This document shows positions 8,086 through 17,640 of a DNA stretch of 47,397 bases, in pieces. The stretch is from an uncultured SAR116 cluster alpha proteobacterium (GTDB lineage Bacteria > Pseudomonadota > Alphaproteobacteria > Puniceispirillales > Marisalimonadaceae). The notes under the pieces were generated by a model. The model had not been told where the DNA came from, did not search any database, and worked only from the letters and a program-made list of their open reading frames with translations. The stretch is taken from positions 65,747-113,143 of the forward strand of contig CACIWG010000001.1 in NCBI GenBank assembly GCA_902590245.1, given 5' to 3'. Position numbers and translations under genes: made by a program. Each line of letters opens with the position of its first letter. The stretch's first letter is position 1.

Positions 8086-8976
8086 TTAACGAGATAAATT
8101 AGCATTTTGTTCAATAATTTTTATTACAGATGAAGCATCTTTTTCACCAAGGCCATTTGCAACAGCTGAATAATAATATTGTAAAGCGACTTGATAAATT
8201 GGTAATGCAACTAAGTTTTCTCTAGATAATTCAGTAATAAATTTAGAATCTTTCATTGGTGTAGAAAAATTCATACCTTCTTTTTCAAAGTCTTGATCAA
8301 CCATCAATTTTCCCCTGTTTTCGAAAACTCCAGATGAAGAAAAAGTACCACTAATTGCCTCATGAATGACTTTAGGATTTAAACCTGCTTTCGTACCTAA
8401 TGTTAAAACCTCTGCTGAGACTGCATTGTGGACTAAATTTAGGATATTTCCTATCAGTTTCATGACAATGCCATTTCCAAAGACACCTACATCAGTTACT
8501 TTTTGACAAAATATATCGAGAATTTTTTTAGCAACTATTTTTTCAGATTTGTCACCACTTAAATAAGCTGATAGTTTTCCTTCCAAGGCTGCTAATCTGT
8601 TTCCAGATAATGGTGCATCAACAATTTTACAGTTAGAGTTTTTTAATTTATCAAGTACAATTATCTTGCATTCATGTGGCAATGTAGAAGTTTCAATAAT
8701 TAAAACTTTTGATTTTATATTTTCTGTAACATCCAAAAGACTTTGTTCAGAAGGTAAACAAGTAAGAACTATATCACATTTACTAAAGAGCTCTTTTAAT
8801 GAATCTATAGGAAAAAAATATGATTTGTTTAGATTTTTATAAAATTTATCAGATAAATCATAACCTAAAATATTAATTTTTTTATTTATAAAACATTCTG
8901 CTATTGCTGAACCTAAAACGCCAAGTCCAATTATTCCAATTTTATTATTTAAAACATCATCTATTTTCATTAACAT
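8086..8976 (-). CDS. NAD(P)-dependent beta-hydroxyacid dehydrogenase (HIBADH family)
   Basis: A 296-residue member of the 3-hydroxyisobutyrate dehydrogenase, 2-hydroxy-3-oxopropionate reductase family. Seen are the dinucleotide-binding GLGVLGSA (17-24), the substrate-binding element DAPLSGNRLAALEG (120-133), and catalytic Lys173 in the G169-x3-K-x3-N177 pattern. These enzymes oxidise short 3-hydroxy acids or reduce the semialdehydes. The start is uncertain between ATG at 8976 and ATG at 8970. The divergent isochorismatase-family gene starts only 12 bases from the first of these. A second, related gene is at 24089-24961. Confidence 0.9.
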   Translation of the reverse strand: MLMKIDDVLNNKIGIIGLGVLGSAIAECFINKKINILGYDLSDKFYKNLNKSYFFPIDSLKELFSKCDIVLTCLPSEQSLLDVTENIKSKVLIIETSTLPHECKIIVLDKLKNSNCKIVDAPLSGNRLAALEGKLSAYLSGDKSEKIVAKKILDIFCQKVTDVGVFGNGIVMKLIGNILNLVHNAVSAEVLTLGTKAGLNPKVIHEAISGTFSSSGVFENRGKLMVDQDFEKEGMNFSTPMKDSKFITELSRENLVALPIYQVALQYYYSAVANGLGEKDASSVIKIIEQNANLSR

Positions 8977-8988
8977 GAAGATTATAAT

Positions 8989-9675
8989 ATGAAAGCAGAC
9001 TTTACAAATTATAAATCTTTAATGAATAAATTGCTTAAAGTTAAGCAAAAAGAAACTTGTTTACTTACTGTTGATATGCAAAATGAATATCTTGATCCAA
9101 AAGTCGGCACATCACCTTTAGCTAAATCAGATATTAATAGAATTTTAAAAAACTCAAATTTTCTTTTAAACAAATTAAGAAAATTGAGTATTCCTATTGT
9201 TCATTGTTATGTTGTTAGAAAAAGAGAGGAATTGAAGTATAAATTTTCAATAAGTCCTTATATTGATGTCAGTCAAAAAAATAAACTTTCACAAAACAAA
9301 CAAGCTGGAGCAAGAAAAAAACCAGAGAGAGTTGAAGGGACATTATCTTGTGAATTACCAAAAACACTTGTAAAAACAAATGATATTCATATTACGAGCA
9401 AACGTAACTTTGATTGCTTTCAAGATACTGAACTAGATATGCTTTTAAAAAGAACTTTAAATGTTAAAAACATAATAATTTGTGGCGTAAATACTGATAC
9501 CTGTGTTTATGGAACAACATTTGGTGCAAGTAATAGAGGTTACAACCCTATTGTCATAGAATGTTGTACAGGCTCAATGCGTGGCGAAGACCAACATAAA
9601 ACAGCTCTTAAAATAATGTCTCAATCGATAGCTTGGGTAATGAAAAAAGAAGAAATATTAAATAAATTAAATTAG
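8989..9675 (+). CDS. Isochorismatase-family cysteine hydrolase
   Basis: A 228-residue cysteine hydrolase with the full triad visible: Asp29 in TVDMQNEY, Lys138 in HITSKRNFD and Cys172 in CGVNTDTC. The family includes nicotinamidase, N-carbamoylsarcosine amidase, maleamate amidohydrolase and isochorismatase. Most members in catabolic clusters cleave an amide or carbamoyl group. It is divergent from a hydroxyacid dehydrogenase and its 3' end overlaps the convergent MDR gene by 9 bases. Given the putative heterocycle-degrading genes nearby, deamidation of a ring-opening product is plausible, but this is inference. Confidence 0.9.
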   Translation: MKADFTNYKSLMNKLLKVKQKETCLLTVDMQNEYLDPKVGTSPLAKSDINRILKNSNFLLNKLRKLSIPIVHCYVVRKREELKYKFSISPYIDVSQKNKLSQNKQAGARKKPERVEGTLSCELPKTLVKTNDIHITSKRNFDCFQDTELDMLLKRTLNVKNIIICGVNTDTCVYGTTFGASNRGYNPIVIECCTGSMRGEDQHKTALKIMSQSIAWVMKKEEILNKLN

Positions 9676-10695
9676 TATACCAGCTCTTCCAGTAATTTCT
9701 CCTTTTTCAATTTTATCATGAAGACCTTCAGCTCCATCAAAATCTGTCTTAACAGATACTAATGGATCTATAAGGCCTCTTGCGTACAAATCTAAACTCT
9801 CTTTTAATTCCTGTTTAGTACAATAACGAGATCCAATTAGTTCTAGCTCTTTTACCAGCATGTCAGCTGAATTTGCTAAAAATTGTTCTCCACTACCTCC
9901 AAGTGTAACTAATCTACCACCTTTACCTAAAATTGAACAACCTAACTCAAGAGATGATTTACTTGAAACAAAATCTATAACAACATCTAAATCATTACTC
10001 TTAGAAAAATCAGCAATTTTATTTTTTAAACCATTCTCCATTGGAGAAACAGAGAATTCTGCACCATTTTCATTACAAGTATTAAACTTTTCAGTTTTTG
10101 TATCAATTCCAATTGCGGATATATTGTTTAACTTTAGCATTTTAAGCATATGAATACCTAACCCACCACCTGCACCAATAACTCCTACTTTATCAAAAGA
10201 TGATATTCTTGCTTTTTTAATGATTTTTAATGGTGTTGCTACAGCATCACAAACTACAGCAGTTTCCAGGAGGTTATTTTTATAATCAATTTCTTCAGGT
10301 ATTTTGATGAAGTTTTCAATTGGTAATTTAATATATTCTGCATAACCGCCATCAATTTCCCTTCCTATATAACCTCTAAAATTATCACATAAAGTTTCAC
10401 GATCTATGTTACACCATCGGCAATGACCACAAGTTAAATAAAAAAATGCTGTAACTGGGGTTCCAATTTCTAAATCACCTCCTTGTCCATTGATTTCAAC
10501 AATCTCTCCAACAATCTCATGGCCAATAATTCTTGGATAATTAACTGTAATCCTACCTGCCTTAACATGCTGAATTGTCAAGCCAGACCCACATGCTAAT
10601 ACTTTTGCAACTGCATAACCTTTTTCTGGAGTGGGGTCTTTTATAGTTTCTATTGAAAAAGGTTTGCCTGGTCCATTTAAAAGTAATGCTTTCAT
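9667..10695 (-). CDS. Zinc-dependent alcohol dehydrogenase (MDR superfamily)
   Basis: A 342-residue medium-chain dehydrogenase. The catalytic-zinc GHEIVGEI motif (about 58-65) and the structural-zinc cluster in C-x2-C-x2-C-x7-C spacing (CGHCRWCNIDRETLC) are visible. So is a Rossmann turn GVIGAGGGLGIHMLK (about 172-186). The first catalytic Cys is in LACGSGLT. It is the last gene of a tightly packed minus-strand operon, 1 base after the Gfo/Idh/MocA gene. It probably oxidises a secondary alcohol produced in the same pathway. Confidence 0.9.
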   Translation of the reverse strand: MKALLLNGPGKPFSIETIKDPTPEKGYAVAKVLACGSGLTIQHVKAGRITVNYPRIIGHEIVGEIVEINGQGGDLEIGTPVTAFFYLTCGHCRWCNIDRETLCDNFRGYIGREIDGGYAEYIKLPIENFIKIPEEIDYKNNLLETAVVCDAVATPLKIIKKARISSFDKVGVIGAGGGLGIHMLKMLKLNNISAIGIDTKTEKFNTCNENGAEFSVSPMENGLKNKIADFSKSNDLDVVIDFVSSKSSLELGCSILGKGGRLVTLGGSGEQFLANSADMLVKELELIGSRYCTKQELKESLDLYARGLIDPLVSVKTDFDGAEGLHDKIEKGEITGRAGILI

Positions 10696-10696
10696 A

Positions 10697-11830
10697 TTAT
10701 GAACTTTGTATTTTGAGAATTTCTGTTTCTATATCATCAGAAATATCGATTTTATTGTTGATTTTACTAGAAGCATCCATTGCCATTGTCATTACAAGAT
10801 TTTTATGTCCATCCTCTGCGGATGCATGTGGAGTATTTGTACCAACATATAATCTTTGAAACCAAGAGTTAGTTTCTTCTCTCATAGGTCCCCAAAGTTG
10901 GTTATTATAAATATCTCCAGGCGGATATGAAGTTAAAAAATCAACATGTCTTGTGTCTGTAGGTGCAAATCCTGAAGGGTTGTAGCCATGTCCTTGAGGC
11001 TTTTCACTCGCAAGAACTAAATCTCTATGCGTATCTTCAATATCTATAACCCCTTCTGTACCTACAATTCCAATTTCTAAACCGTATACAGATCCTGGCC
11101 ATACTGTTGGGAGAGCCCAGCTTATATTCATACTAAAAATAGTATCATCATCCATTGTAAAAATACCAAACGTGGAATCTTTAGTTCCATGACTTTGTAA
11201 TTTTTTATCTACTGATTGTGCAAATACAGATCTTGGATACTTACCTTCCATTAACCAAAATGACATATCTAGACTATGAGTGCCAGACACGACCATAGGT
11301 GTAAGATTTTTTCTTTCATTTGTTCTTCGTACAGTTGCTATTGGAACCATACTATTCATAAACGCTCTAGTTACAACAGATGTAACATGACCGATCTTTT
11401 GATCCATTAATTTTTGCTTAACTGCCAAAAACCTTCTTCTAAATCTTTGAGTATATCCTAAGACTACATCAACATTAGTTGACTTTATTTTATTTAAAAC
11501 ATCTCTACTTTCAACTAAATCAGTTGCAAGAGGTTTTTCTATAAATAAAGAACTTTCATTTTCAAGAGAGGACATTATAGGACCAAAATGATGATTTTCA
11601 TCAGTAGCAATAATAACTGCATTAACTTCTGATCTTTTTACAAGCTCATTGTAATTAGTTGTAAAAAAATCAGCATTACAATCGTTAAACAATTTTTTAC
11701 CTAATTCTTCATTAATATCACATAAACCAATCCAGCTAATTCCAGGATAATCTTTTGCCATCATTGCTCTTATTCTACCAATAGTTCCACAACCAACTAT
11801 CGCTAAACCTATTAGTTTTTTATTAGACAT
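10697..11830 (-). CDS. Gfo/Idh/MocA-family oxidoreductase
   Basis: A 377-residue NAD(P)-dependent dehydrogenase. The N-terminal Rossmann motif is VGCGTIGRIRA (about 13-23) and the family EKP motif appears in LFIEKPLATD (about 95-104). The C-terminal half has the beta-sheet substrate domain, with a GTHSLDMSFWLM element holding the catalytic-region His and Asp. Family members oxidise or reduce sugars, inositols and related polyols, and some act on amino or aromatic compounds. A good ribosome-binding site (GGGAGA) precedes the start. It sits between the molybdenum hydroxylase genes and the terminal MDR gene of the operon. Confidence 0.9.
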   Translation of the reverse strand: MSNKKLIGLAIVGCGTIGRIRAMMAKDYPGISWIGLCDINEELGKKLFNDCNADFFTTNYNELVKRSEVNAVIIATDENHHFGPIMSSLENESSLFIEKPLATDLVESRDVLNKIKSTNVDVVLGYTQRFRRRFLAVKQKLMDQKIGHVTSVVTRAFMNSMVPIATVRRTNERKNLTPMVVSGTHSLDMSFWLMEGKYPRSVFAQSVDKKLQSHGTKDSTFGIFTMDDDTIFSMNISWALPTVWPGSVYGLEIGIVGTEGVIDIEDTHRDLVLASEKPQGHGYNPSGFAPTDTRHVDFLTSYPPGDIYNNQLWGPMREETNSWFQRLYVGTNTPHASAEDGHKNLVMTMAMDASSKINNKIDISDDIETEILKIQSS

Positions 11831-11856
11831 TTATAGATCTCCCTAATTATAAATAT

Positions 11857-14013
11857 TTAACCTAGAAGTTGTTTTGTTATATTTTCTTGAGAAAAAGGCA
11901 TACTTTTAATTCTTTCACCTAAAGCTCTCTTAAGCGCATTAGAAATTGATGCACCTGTTGGGCCAGCTACCGCCTCTCCAACACCAAGATAAGGAAAACC
12001 CACTCTGTTAATTACTGATGTATTTATTAGCGGTATATTGTCAAATTCAATTATTTTGTACCCATCCCAATCTTTTGACAAAATTTCATTATTATCAAAA
12101 TTGACTTGTTCATAAAGAGACCAACTTGCAGCTTGAATAAATCCACCTTCCACTTGAGCCTCTATTCCCTCTTTAAAAGCCACTTCACCAGCATCTACAC
12201 TTATCCATGCTTGTTTTAATTCAACTTCCACATTGTCAGAAACAGTTAATTCTACACCTACAGCACAATAAGATGCTGAGTTTTTATATCGAGAAAAAGC
12301 TATTCCTCTAAAACCGTTTTCTGAAGGTTTATCCTTTTCCATTTGAATTTTTAAATCGTTTAGCAAATCTATTGCTCTATTATCATCAAGATGATTGATC
12401 CGAAATTCAAATGGATCGATATTTGCTTCAATACAAAGATCATCCATAAATGTCTCAGTTGCAGTTGTATTTGCAAAAGCACCCAATGTTCTAAGCGCTG
12501 ACGTTCTCAATGGTAAATCATGAACTAGGTTTTTAACTAACCTTGTTTCTTTAAAATTATATATAGGGTCTAAATTTCTGTGTATTCCCATATGAGCGCC
12601 CGTACGAGGCTCCACTTTATATTTTTTAAAATCGTTATTTATAAATCTTCGTGATACAAAATATTCTAATTTACCAACCATTGGTCTAGTTAAATAAGTA
12701 TCTGAATAAGCTTCACTAGACCAATATATAATCTTATTATTTTTATCTAAAGTAGCGGTTAATTTATTCTTAGACGCACTTCCATAAGGCTCCCAACAAT
12801 TTTCATCCTCTCTTGTCCATTTTAATAAAATATATTTATTTTGAAATTCTTTAGAGAGCAAAGCCGCCTCATATGTCACATCATCAGCGCCGTTATGACC
12901 ATAACACCCAGCTCCAGGCATAAAATGAAGTGTTATATTTTTTTCTTTAAGATTAAACGCATTTGATAGAATAGATTTCAAAGCATAAATTGCTTGACTA
13001 TGTGAGTAAATTATAAACTTCCCATTTTTATAAAATGAACATGAAGCAGATGGTCCAATAGAGCCATGCATTAAATAAGGTTTATTGAACTCTGATGTTA
13101 AAGTTTTATGATCAACTTTATTATAAGATTTAATTTCTGGTATATTTTCATGAAATGCCTCACCTCCTCTTTTTACAATAAGAGAGTCTTTGCTATTTTG
13201 ATCTATTAAGTTAAAAATTTTATCATTTGCTAATTTATTAACTTGTTCCCATTCAATAGAGTTTTTAATGCGGTTAAGTGACTTTATAACTTCGAATTCA
13301 TCATTACCAAGAACAGCAATAAAAGAGTTTTTTATATATAATTTAAGGTTATGATCTTTTAAATATTTATGAATAGCGTTATTAATTGATAAAAATTTAT
13401 GAAAGTAACTAGGAGGCCTTACTATTCTAGCGTGCAACATATCATCAAATCTTAAATCATGTAAAAATTTATATTCGCCTTTAACAATAGAGTTAATAAA
13501 TTTAGTTTCTACATGAGAGCAATGATCAAAATTTTTTTGATCTTCAATTTCTATAATCTCTGGAATAGATAACTTTAAAAAATCTTCTGTCTTTGAAAAG
13601 TCCCAAAAACTTATGCTAGCATTTGAGTTTGGATCTTTGGCAACACCATCTTCTAAATTAATATTGTTTATATTTAAATTTAAAGATTTAGCAGCAAAAT
13701 CTAAAAAATTTTTCTTAAATATAATTGATGCTGACCTTATTGCTGTACCCGAATTTGGAACTGATAAACTACTTGCGGTAATTCCTTCATTTGGCGTTAT
13801 ATCTGTATTAAGTTTATTTACAAAAATTGAATTAATATCAATTCCTAACTCTCTAGAACAAATTAGAGCTAAAGTTGTACTTATGTGTTGTCCTATATCA
13901 ACCTTGCCCGATGAGATATTTATTTTATTAGGAATTTCAAATGACAACCAATCAGAAACTTTATTATAATCTTTTACACTTGCACCAGTATTTATTTTAT
14001 ATTTATTAATCAT
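11857..14013 (-). CDS. Molybdopterin-binding subunit of a two-component hydroxylase (IorB/NicB type)
   Basis: A 718-residue large subunit of the xanthine dehydrogenase family. It has the permuted domain order of isoquinoline 1-oxidoreductase and nicotinate dehydrogenase large subunits. A cofactor-binding piece comes first (SGKVDIGQHISTTLALICSREL, cut here to its core GQHISTTLA, about residues 43-51), then the hammerhead domain. Later elements are GAGCYGHNGADDVTYEAALL, the family hallmark, and FPYLGVGEAVAGPTG, which holds the catalytic Glu near the C-terminus. No Tat signal is seen, so it is probably cytoplasmic. It overlaps the iron-sulfur subunit gene by 8 bases. Such enzymes hydroxylate N-heteroaromatic rings or oxidise aldehydes with water. 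The substrate is not determinable. Confidence 0.88.
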   Translation of the reverse strand: MINKYKINTGASVKDYNKVSDWLSFEIPNKINISSGKVDIGQHISTTLALICSRELGIDINSIFVNKLNTDITPNEGITASSLSVPNSGTAIRSASIIFKKNFLDFAAKSLNLNINNINLEDGVAKDPNSNASISFWDFSKTEDFLKLSIPEIIEIEDQKNFDHCSHVETKFINSIVKGEYKFLHDLRFDDMLHARIVRPPSYFHKFLSINNAIHKYLKDHNLKLYIKNSFIAVLGNDEFEVIKSLNRIKNSIEWEQVNKLANDKIFNLIDQNSKDSLIVKRGGEAFHENIPEIKSYNKVDHKTLTSEFNKPYLMHGSIGPSASCSFYKNGKFIIYSHSQAIYALKSILSNAFNLKEKNITLHFMPGAGCYGHNGADDVTYEAALLSKEFQNKYILLKWTREDENCWEPYGSASKNKLTATLDKNNKIIYWSSEAYSDTYLTRPMVGKLEYFVSRRFINNDFKKYKVEPRTGAHMGIHRNLDPIYNFKETRLVKNLVHDLPLRTSALRTLGAFANTTATETFMDDLCIEANIDPFEFRINHLDDNRAIDLLNDLKIQMEKDKPSENGFRGIAFSRYKNSASYCAVGVELTVSDNVEVELKQAWISVDAGEVAFKEGIEAQVEGGFIQAASWSLYEQVNFDNNEILSKDWDGYKIIEFDNIPLINTSVINRVGFPYLGVGEAVAGPTGASISNALKRALGERIKSMPFSQENITKQLLG

Positions 14014-14485
14014 TATTTTTTCTAAGTTTAATTACATTATTTATTGCTTTTAAGACAGAAGCATGAGAACCACATCTACATAATTGACCAGACAAAGATT
14101 CTATTATTTCCTTTTTACCAGGTGTTTGTTTCTTATTAAATAATTCTGTTAAAGAGACAATAATACCACTTGTACAATAACCACATTGAGCAGCATTAAA
14201 TTCTTTAAAAGATTGCTGAATTTCATTTAAAACGTCATTTTTTGAAATACCTTCGATAGTGGTTATTTCTTTATCAACAAATTCTATAGCTGGTCTATTA
14301 CAGCTTAAAATTTTACTTCCATCTACTAAGACAGCGCATGAACCACATTGTTCAAGACCACAACCTAACTTAGTTCCAGTCAATTTAAAGTCATCTCTTA
14401 ATATATAGAGTAATGGTTTGTCTTCAGAAGAAACTATATTTTTAGATTTTCCGTTAACATTTAAAATATATTCAGTTTTACTCAT
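14006..14485 (-). CDS. [2Fe-2S] subunit of molybdenum hydroxylase (IorA/NicA/CoxS type)
   Basis: A 159-residue electron-transfer subunit with two iron-sulfur domains. The plant-ferredoxin-like cluster is ligated in CGLEQCGSCAVLVDG plus SCNRPA, and the second, four-helix cluster in QCGYCTSGI and LCRCGSH. The length and spacing match IorA, NicA and CoxS subunits. It pairs with the large subunit immediately downstream (8-base overlap). No FAD-binding medium subunit is present in this operon. Electrons therefore probably go to another acceptor, as in isoquinoline 1-oxidoreductase. Confidence 0.93.
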   Translation of the reverse strand: MSKTEYILNVNGKSKNIVSSEDKPLLYILRDDFKLTGTKLGCGLEQCGSCAVLVDGSKILSCNRPAIEFVDKEITTIEGISKNDVLNEIQQSFKEFNAAQCGYCTSGIIVSLTELFNKKQTPGKKEIIESLSGQLCRCGSHASVLKAINNVIKLRKNND

Positions 14486-14506
14486 TTATAACTACTATCA
14501 ATAAAA

Positions 14507-15499
14507 TTAAGTTTTTAATATAATCTTTCCAAAATGTTCATTATCATTCATTTTATTTAGTGCAAGTTCTGCATCAGTTAATTCGAAAACACTATCAATA
14601 GGATGTTTAATCTGGTCATTTAGTACAAATTTCCATAATTCATCATTAGCTAATTTAGAAACTAAATAGTTTTCTTCAATTGACCTTGTTCTCCCAGTTG
14701 TTCCAATATAGTGAATTCTTCTTTTTGCATGCAAATCATGATCAAAATTTGAATTCATTCCCGCTAATCTACCGATGTTAATAAGATGTCCGTTAATCTT
14801 AGTAACTTCCATATTTAAATTAGAAAAATTCCCAGATAGCATATCAACAACTAAATCTACACCCTTACCATCAGTTTTATTTAGTATAATGTTTTTCCAA
14901 TTACTTTTGCTAATATCAATAAGATGATCTGCGCCAAATTCGCTAAGTTTTTTTAATCTAGTTTGATCAGATGACGAACCAAAAATTAAACTTGCACCTA
15001 AACATTTTCCAATTTGAAGCCCTATCAAACCTACTCCACTACTTGCTCCTTGAATAAATATAGACTGACCTTTTTTAAATTTACCATTTGTAATAATGGC
15101 ATCATGCATAGTTTGAAGACTTCCTTGAATAGATGAAGCTTTTTCCCAGTTTATTTGCTCATTTTGAAACTTTACACACCTTAAATGATGTGCCAATGCA
15201 AACTCTGCCCAGCCAGAGCCACCTCTGCACATCACTTTATCACCTTTTGACAAATTAGAGACTTTTGAACCCAATTCTATAACTTCACCAGCAAACTCTC
15301 CTCCTAATATTTTTAAGTTAGATCCCATGTGTCCAAAGGATTGGCCTTGAGTTTCTAGTAAATCTGATCTGTTTAAACCACACGCATATACTTTAACAAG
15401 TACTTGAAAATCATTTGGAGTTGGAACAGAAGTATCTACTACTTTAATTCCTTCTTTTTGTAATGTAACAGCTTTCATAAACTTTATCTCGAGGTCCAA
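14507..15499 (-). CDS. Zinc-independent quinone oxidoreductase-like MDR
   Basis: A 330-residue NADPH-dependent medium-chain reductase of the quinone oxidoreductase type. It has ACGLNRSDLLETQG (about 41-54), GGEFAGEVIELG (about 69-80) and the cofactor turn IQGASSGVGLIGLQIGK (about 148-164). There are no structural-zinc cysteines. Another in-frame Met lies 7 residues in (MKAVTLQ), which is the usual family start. The longer form would overlap the upstream SDR gene by 16 bases. It belongs to the operon that begins with the HpsN-type dehydrogenase, and its substrate is unknown. Confidence 0.9.
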   Translation of the reverse strand: MDLEIKFMKAVTLQKEGIKVVDTSVPTPNDFQVLVKVYACGLNRSDLLETQGQSFGHMGSNLKILGGEFAGEVIELGSKVSNLSKGDKVMCRGGSGWAEFALAHHLRCVKFQNEQINWEKASSIQGSLQTMHDAIITNGKFKKGQSIFIQGASSGVGLIGLQIGKCLGASLIFGSSSDQTRLKKLSEFGADHLIDISKSNWKNIILNKTDGKGVDLVVDMLSGNFSNLNMEVTKINGHLINIGRLAGMNSNFDHDLHAKRRIHYIGTTGRTRSIEENYLVSKLANDELWKFVLNDQIKHPIDSVFELTDAELALNKMNDNEHFGKIILKT

Positions 15500-16248
15500 C
15501 CACCATCAACAAGAACACTTGAACCAGTCATTAAAGAAGATGCATCAGATGCAAGAAAAACAAATGGACCCATTAAATCAGAAATCTCGCCAAGTCTTCC
15601 CAGAGGGATCATTGAAAGAACTTGTTTTTTAAATTCATCATCTTTTAAAAAAGGTTCAGTCATAGGAGTTTTTATGAAAGTTGGACAAATTGAATTAACT
15701 CTTATACCAATTGGAGCAAGTTCAATCGCAAGTGATTTAGTAAAACCCTCAATAGCAAATTTTGTTGAACAATAAGTTGTTCTATTAGGACCTCCAACAT
15801 GACCCATTTGAGATGAAACGTTAATAATTGATCCTTTTATATTATTTGAAATCATCTTCTTAACAACAGTTTGCGTTAAGCTAATAACTGATTTTACATT
15901 TAATGACATAACATAATCAAAATCATTAATATTGGTATCAACTAAACTAGATGGTATATTCGTACCTGCGTTATTTACTAAAATATCAAAACAATCTTCA
16001 TCATCAATGAGTTTAGACACATCGTTTTGGTTTGTTACGTCAAAAGATTTATAACTAGATTTATGACCTAACTTTTTTAAATGATTATATATTTCTTCTA
16101 ACTCTTTTGCTGTTCGTGAAACCATCATTACATCTGCTCCTGCGGAAGCTAATGCTATAGATGCACCGAGACCAATGCCTCTACCAGCTCCAGTAACTAA
16201 AGCTCTCTTGTTTTTTAAACTAAAACTTGGTGTTTCTGGAAAATTCAT
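15484..16248 (-). CDS. Short-chain dehydrogenase/reductase (classical SDR)
   Basis: A 254-residue classical SDR. The cofactor motif is TGAGRGIG (about 19-26), NNAG is at about 91-94, and the active-site Ser in NVSSQMG is followed by YCSTK with the standard YxxxK. It resembles gluconate 5-dehydrogenase and 3-oxoacyl-reductase-like enzymes. It lies 9 bases after the HpsN-type gene. In characterised dihydroxypropanesulfonate catabolism HpsN works with partner dehydrogenases, so this SDR may act on the same polyol or ketone. That link is inference. Confidence 0.92.
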   Translation of the reverse strand: MNFPETPSFSLKNKRALVTGAGRGIGLGASIALASAGADVMMVSRTAKELEEIYNHLKKLGHKSSYKSFDVTNQNDVSKLIDDEDCFDILVNNAGTNIPSSLVDTNINDFDYVMSLNVKSVISLTQTVVKKMISNNIKGSIINVSSQMGHVGGPNRTTYCSTKFAIEGFTKSLAIELAPIGIRVNSICPTFIKTPMTEPFLKDDEFKKQVLSMIPLGRLGEISDLMGPFVFLASDASSLMTGSSVLVDGGWTSR

Positions 16249-16257
16249 GATTTTCTC

Positions 16258-17565
16258 CTATTCTGCAGCAGCATAGGGTTTTATATTTCTACCACCATAT
16301 CGTCTTACTCTTATATTAGCTTGTTCACCGTGGCCAGAAAACCCTTCTAATGCGCAAAGCCTAGAACAATATTCACCAATTTTTGATGATGCTTCATCTG
16401 TTAAAACCTTTTGATAAGTGCAAGTTTTGATAAATTTACCAACCCATAAACCACCTGTATATCTTGCAGCTGTTTTTGTAGGTAAAGTATGATTTGTACC
16501 TATTACTTTGTCACCATAAGCTACATTAGTTCGAGATCCTAAAAATAAAGCTCCATAATTTGTCATATTTTTAAGAAAATAATCAACATCTTCTGTCATG
16601 ATTTGAACGTGTTCAAATGCCAGTTCATCTGCAACTTGAATCATTTCTTCTAGGGAATCACATACAATTACTTGCCCATATTCTTTCCATGAATTTTTTG
16701 CGATATCTGCGGTTGGTAGAATATTTAACTGTCTATCAACTTCCGTTAAAGTGTCCTCAGCAAGTTTTCTTGAATTGGTAAGTAAAATTGCAGGACTCGT
16801 TGGGCCATGTTCAGCTTGCCCAAGTAAATCAACTGCACATATCTCCGCATCTGAAGTTTCATCTGCTATAACTAAAGTTTCAGTTGGACCTGCAAATAAA
16901 TCTATACCAACTCTTCCATAAAGTTGTCTTTTTGCTTCTGCTACAAACATATTTCCTGGACCTACTATCATATCTGATTTGGTGATGCTTTCAGTCCCTA
17001 AAGCCATTGATGCTACAGCTTGAATACCACCAAGGCAAAGTATTTTATGTGCACCCCCATAAAACATTGCAGATACTATTGCAGGATGGGGCTTCCCATC
17101 TTGCGGTGGAGCAGAGGCAGTGATATTTTTTACACCAGCCACACTCGAAGTAATAACTGACATATGAGCTGAGGCAACCATAGGATATTTTCCTCCAGGC
17201 ACATAACAACCCACAGAATTCACTGGAATATTTTTATGACCTAAAACCACACCAGGCATAGTTTCTACTTCTAAATCTTTTAGACATTCTAATTGCTTTT
17301 TTGCGAAGTTTCGCACTTGATCTTGTGCAAACTTGATATCTTCCAAATCTCTTTTGTTTACTCTATCAATTATATTTTCAATTTCGTTTTTATTAAGAAT
17401 GAAATTATCAGGTGAATAATTGTCAAACTTAAGTGATAATTCTCTTACAGCTTCATCACCTCTTTTAGAAACATCGTTTAAAATGCTCTCAACCGTTCTT
17501 TTAACTTTTTCATCAGCTTCAATAATTTCACTTTCTGATTTACCTTCTTTTAACCATATAGCCAT
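16258..17565 (-). CDS. hpsN: Histidinol-dehydrogenase-family enzyme, HpsN type (sulfopropanediol 3-dehydrogenase-like)
   Basis: A 435-residue zinc dehydrogenase that oxidises a primary alcohol in two steps to an acid. All HisD-type functional residues are visible: zinc ligands Gln250, His253, Asp352 and His412, and the catalytic pair Glu318-His319. The text around [39 protein letters not shown] and [15 protein letters not shown] looks, from memory, much closer to HpsN than to biosynthetic HisD. It sits in a catabolic operon with no his genes. A ribosome-binding site AAGGAAT precedes the ATG. No sulfo-lyase gene is in the window, so the sulfonate substrate is only a hypothesis; a related polyol is the main alternative. 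Confidence 0.8.
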   Translation of the reverse strand: MAIWLKEGKSESEIIEADEKVKRTVESILNDVSKRGDEAVRELSLKFDNYSPDNFILNKNEIENIIDRVNKRDLEDIKFAQDQVRNFAKKQLECLKDLEVETMPGVVLGHKNIPVNSVGCYVPGGKYPMVASAHMSVITSSVAGVKNITASAPPQDGKPHPAIVSAMFYGGAHKILCLGGIQAVASMALGTESITKSDMIVGPGNMFVAEAKRQLYGRVGIDLFAGPTETLVIADETSDAEICAVDLLGQAEHGPTSPAILLTNSRKLAEDTLTEVDRQLNILPTADIAKNSWKEYGQVIVCDSLEEMIQVADELAFEHVQIMTEDVDYFLKNMTNYGALFLGSRTNVAYGDKVIGTNHTLPTKTAARYTGGLWVGKFIKTCTYQKVLTDEASSKIGEYCSRLCALEGFSGHGEQANIRVRRYGGRNIKPYAAAE

Positions 17566-17611
17566 ATAAAAATTCCTTTTTAACTTAATTTATACACATT
17601 TTAATAAATGC

Positions 17612-17640
17612 AAAAATACTTTAAACTATCAAGTATTTTT
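17612..17640 (-). terminator. Possible AT-rich terminator or attenuator hairpin
   Basis: Perfect 10-base arms AAAAATACTT and AAGTATTTTT flank a 9-base loop, directly after the stop codon of the flavin reductase gene. On the minus strand the T-run forms the last part of the stem, as in AT-rich intrinsic terminators. It could partly separate the flavin reductase from the HpsN operon. Confidence 0.4.

Noticed and set aside
13613-13969. Plus-strand open frame of 118 codons inside the molybdenum subunit gene
   Set aside because: It lies opposite a clear IorB-type gene and shows no motif or ribosome-binding site; it is a shadow of AT-rich codon use. The same holds for similar frames at 9860-10153, 24543-24818 and 43148-43399.
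16258-17565. Histidinol dehydrogenase of histidine biosynthesis (hisD)
   Set aside because: The catalytic residues match, but the neighbours are catabolic, no his genes are present, and the loop text fits the HpsN group better.
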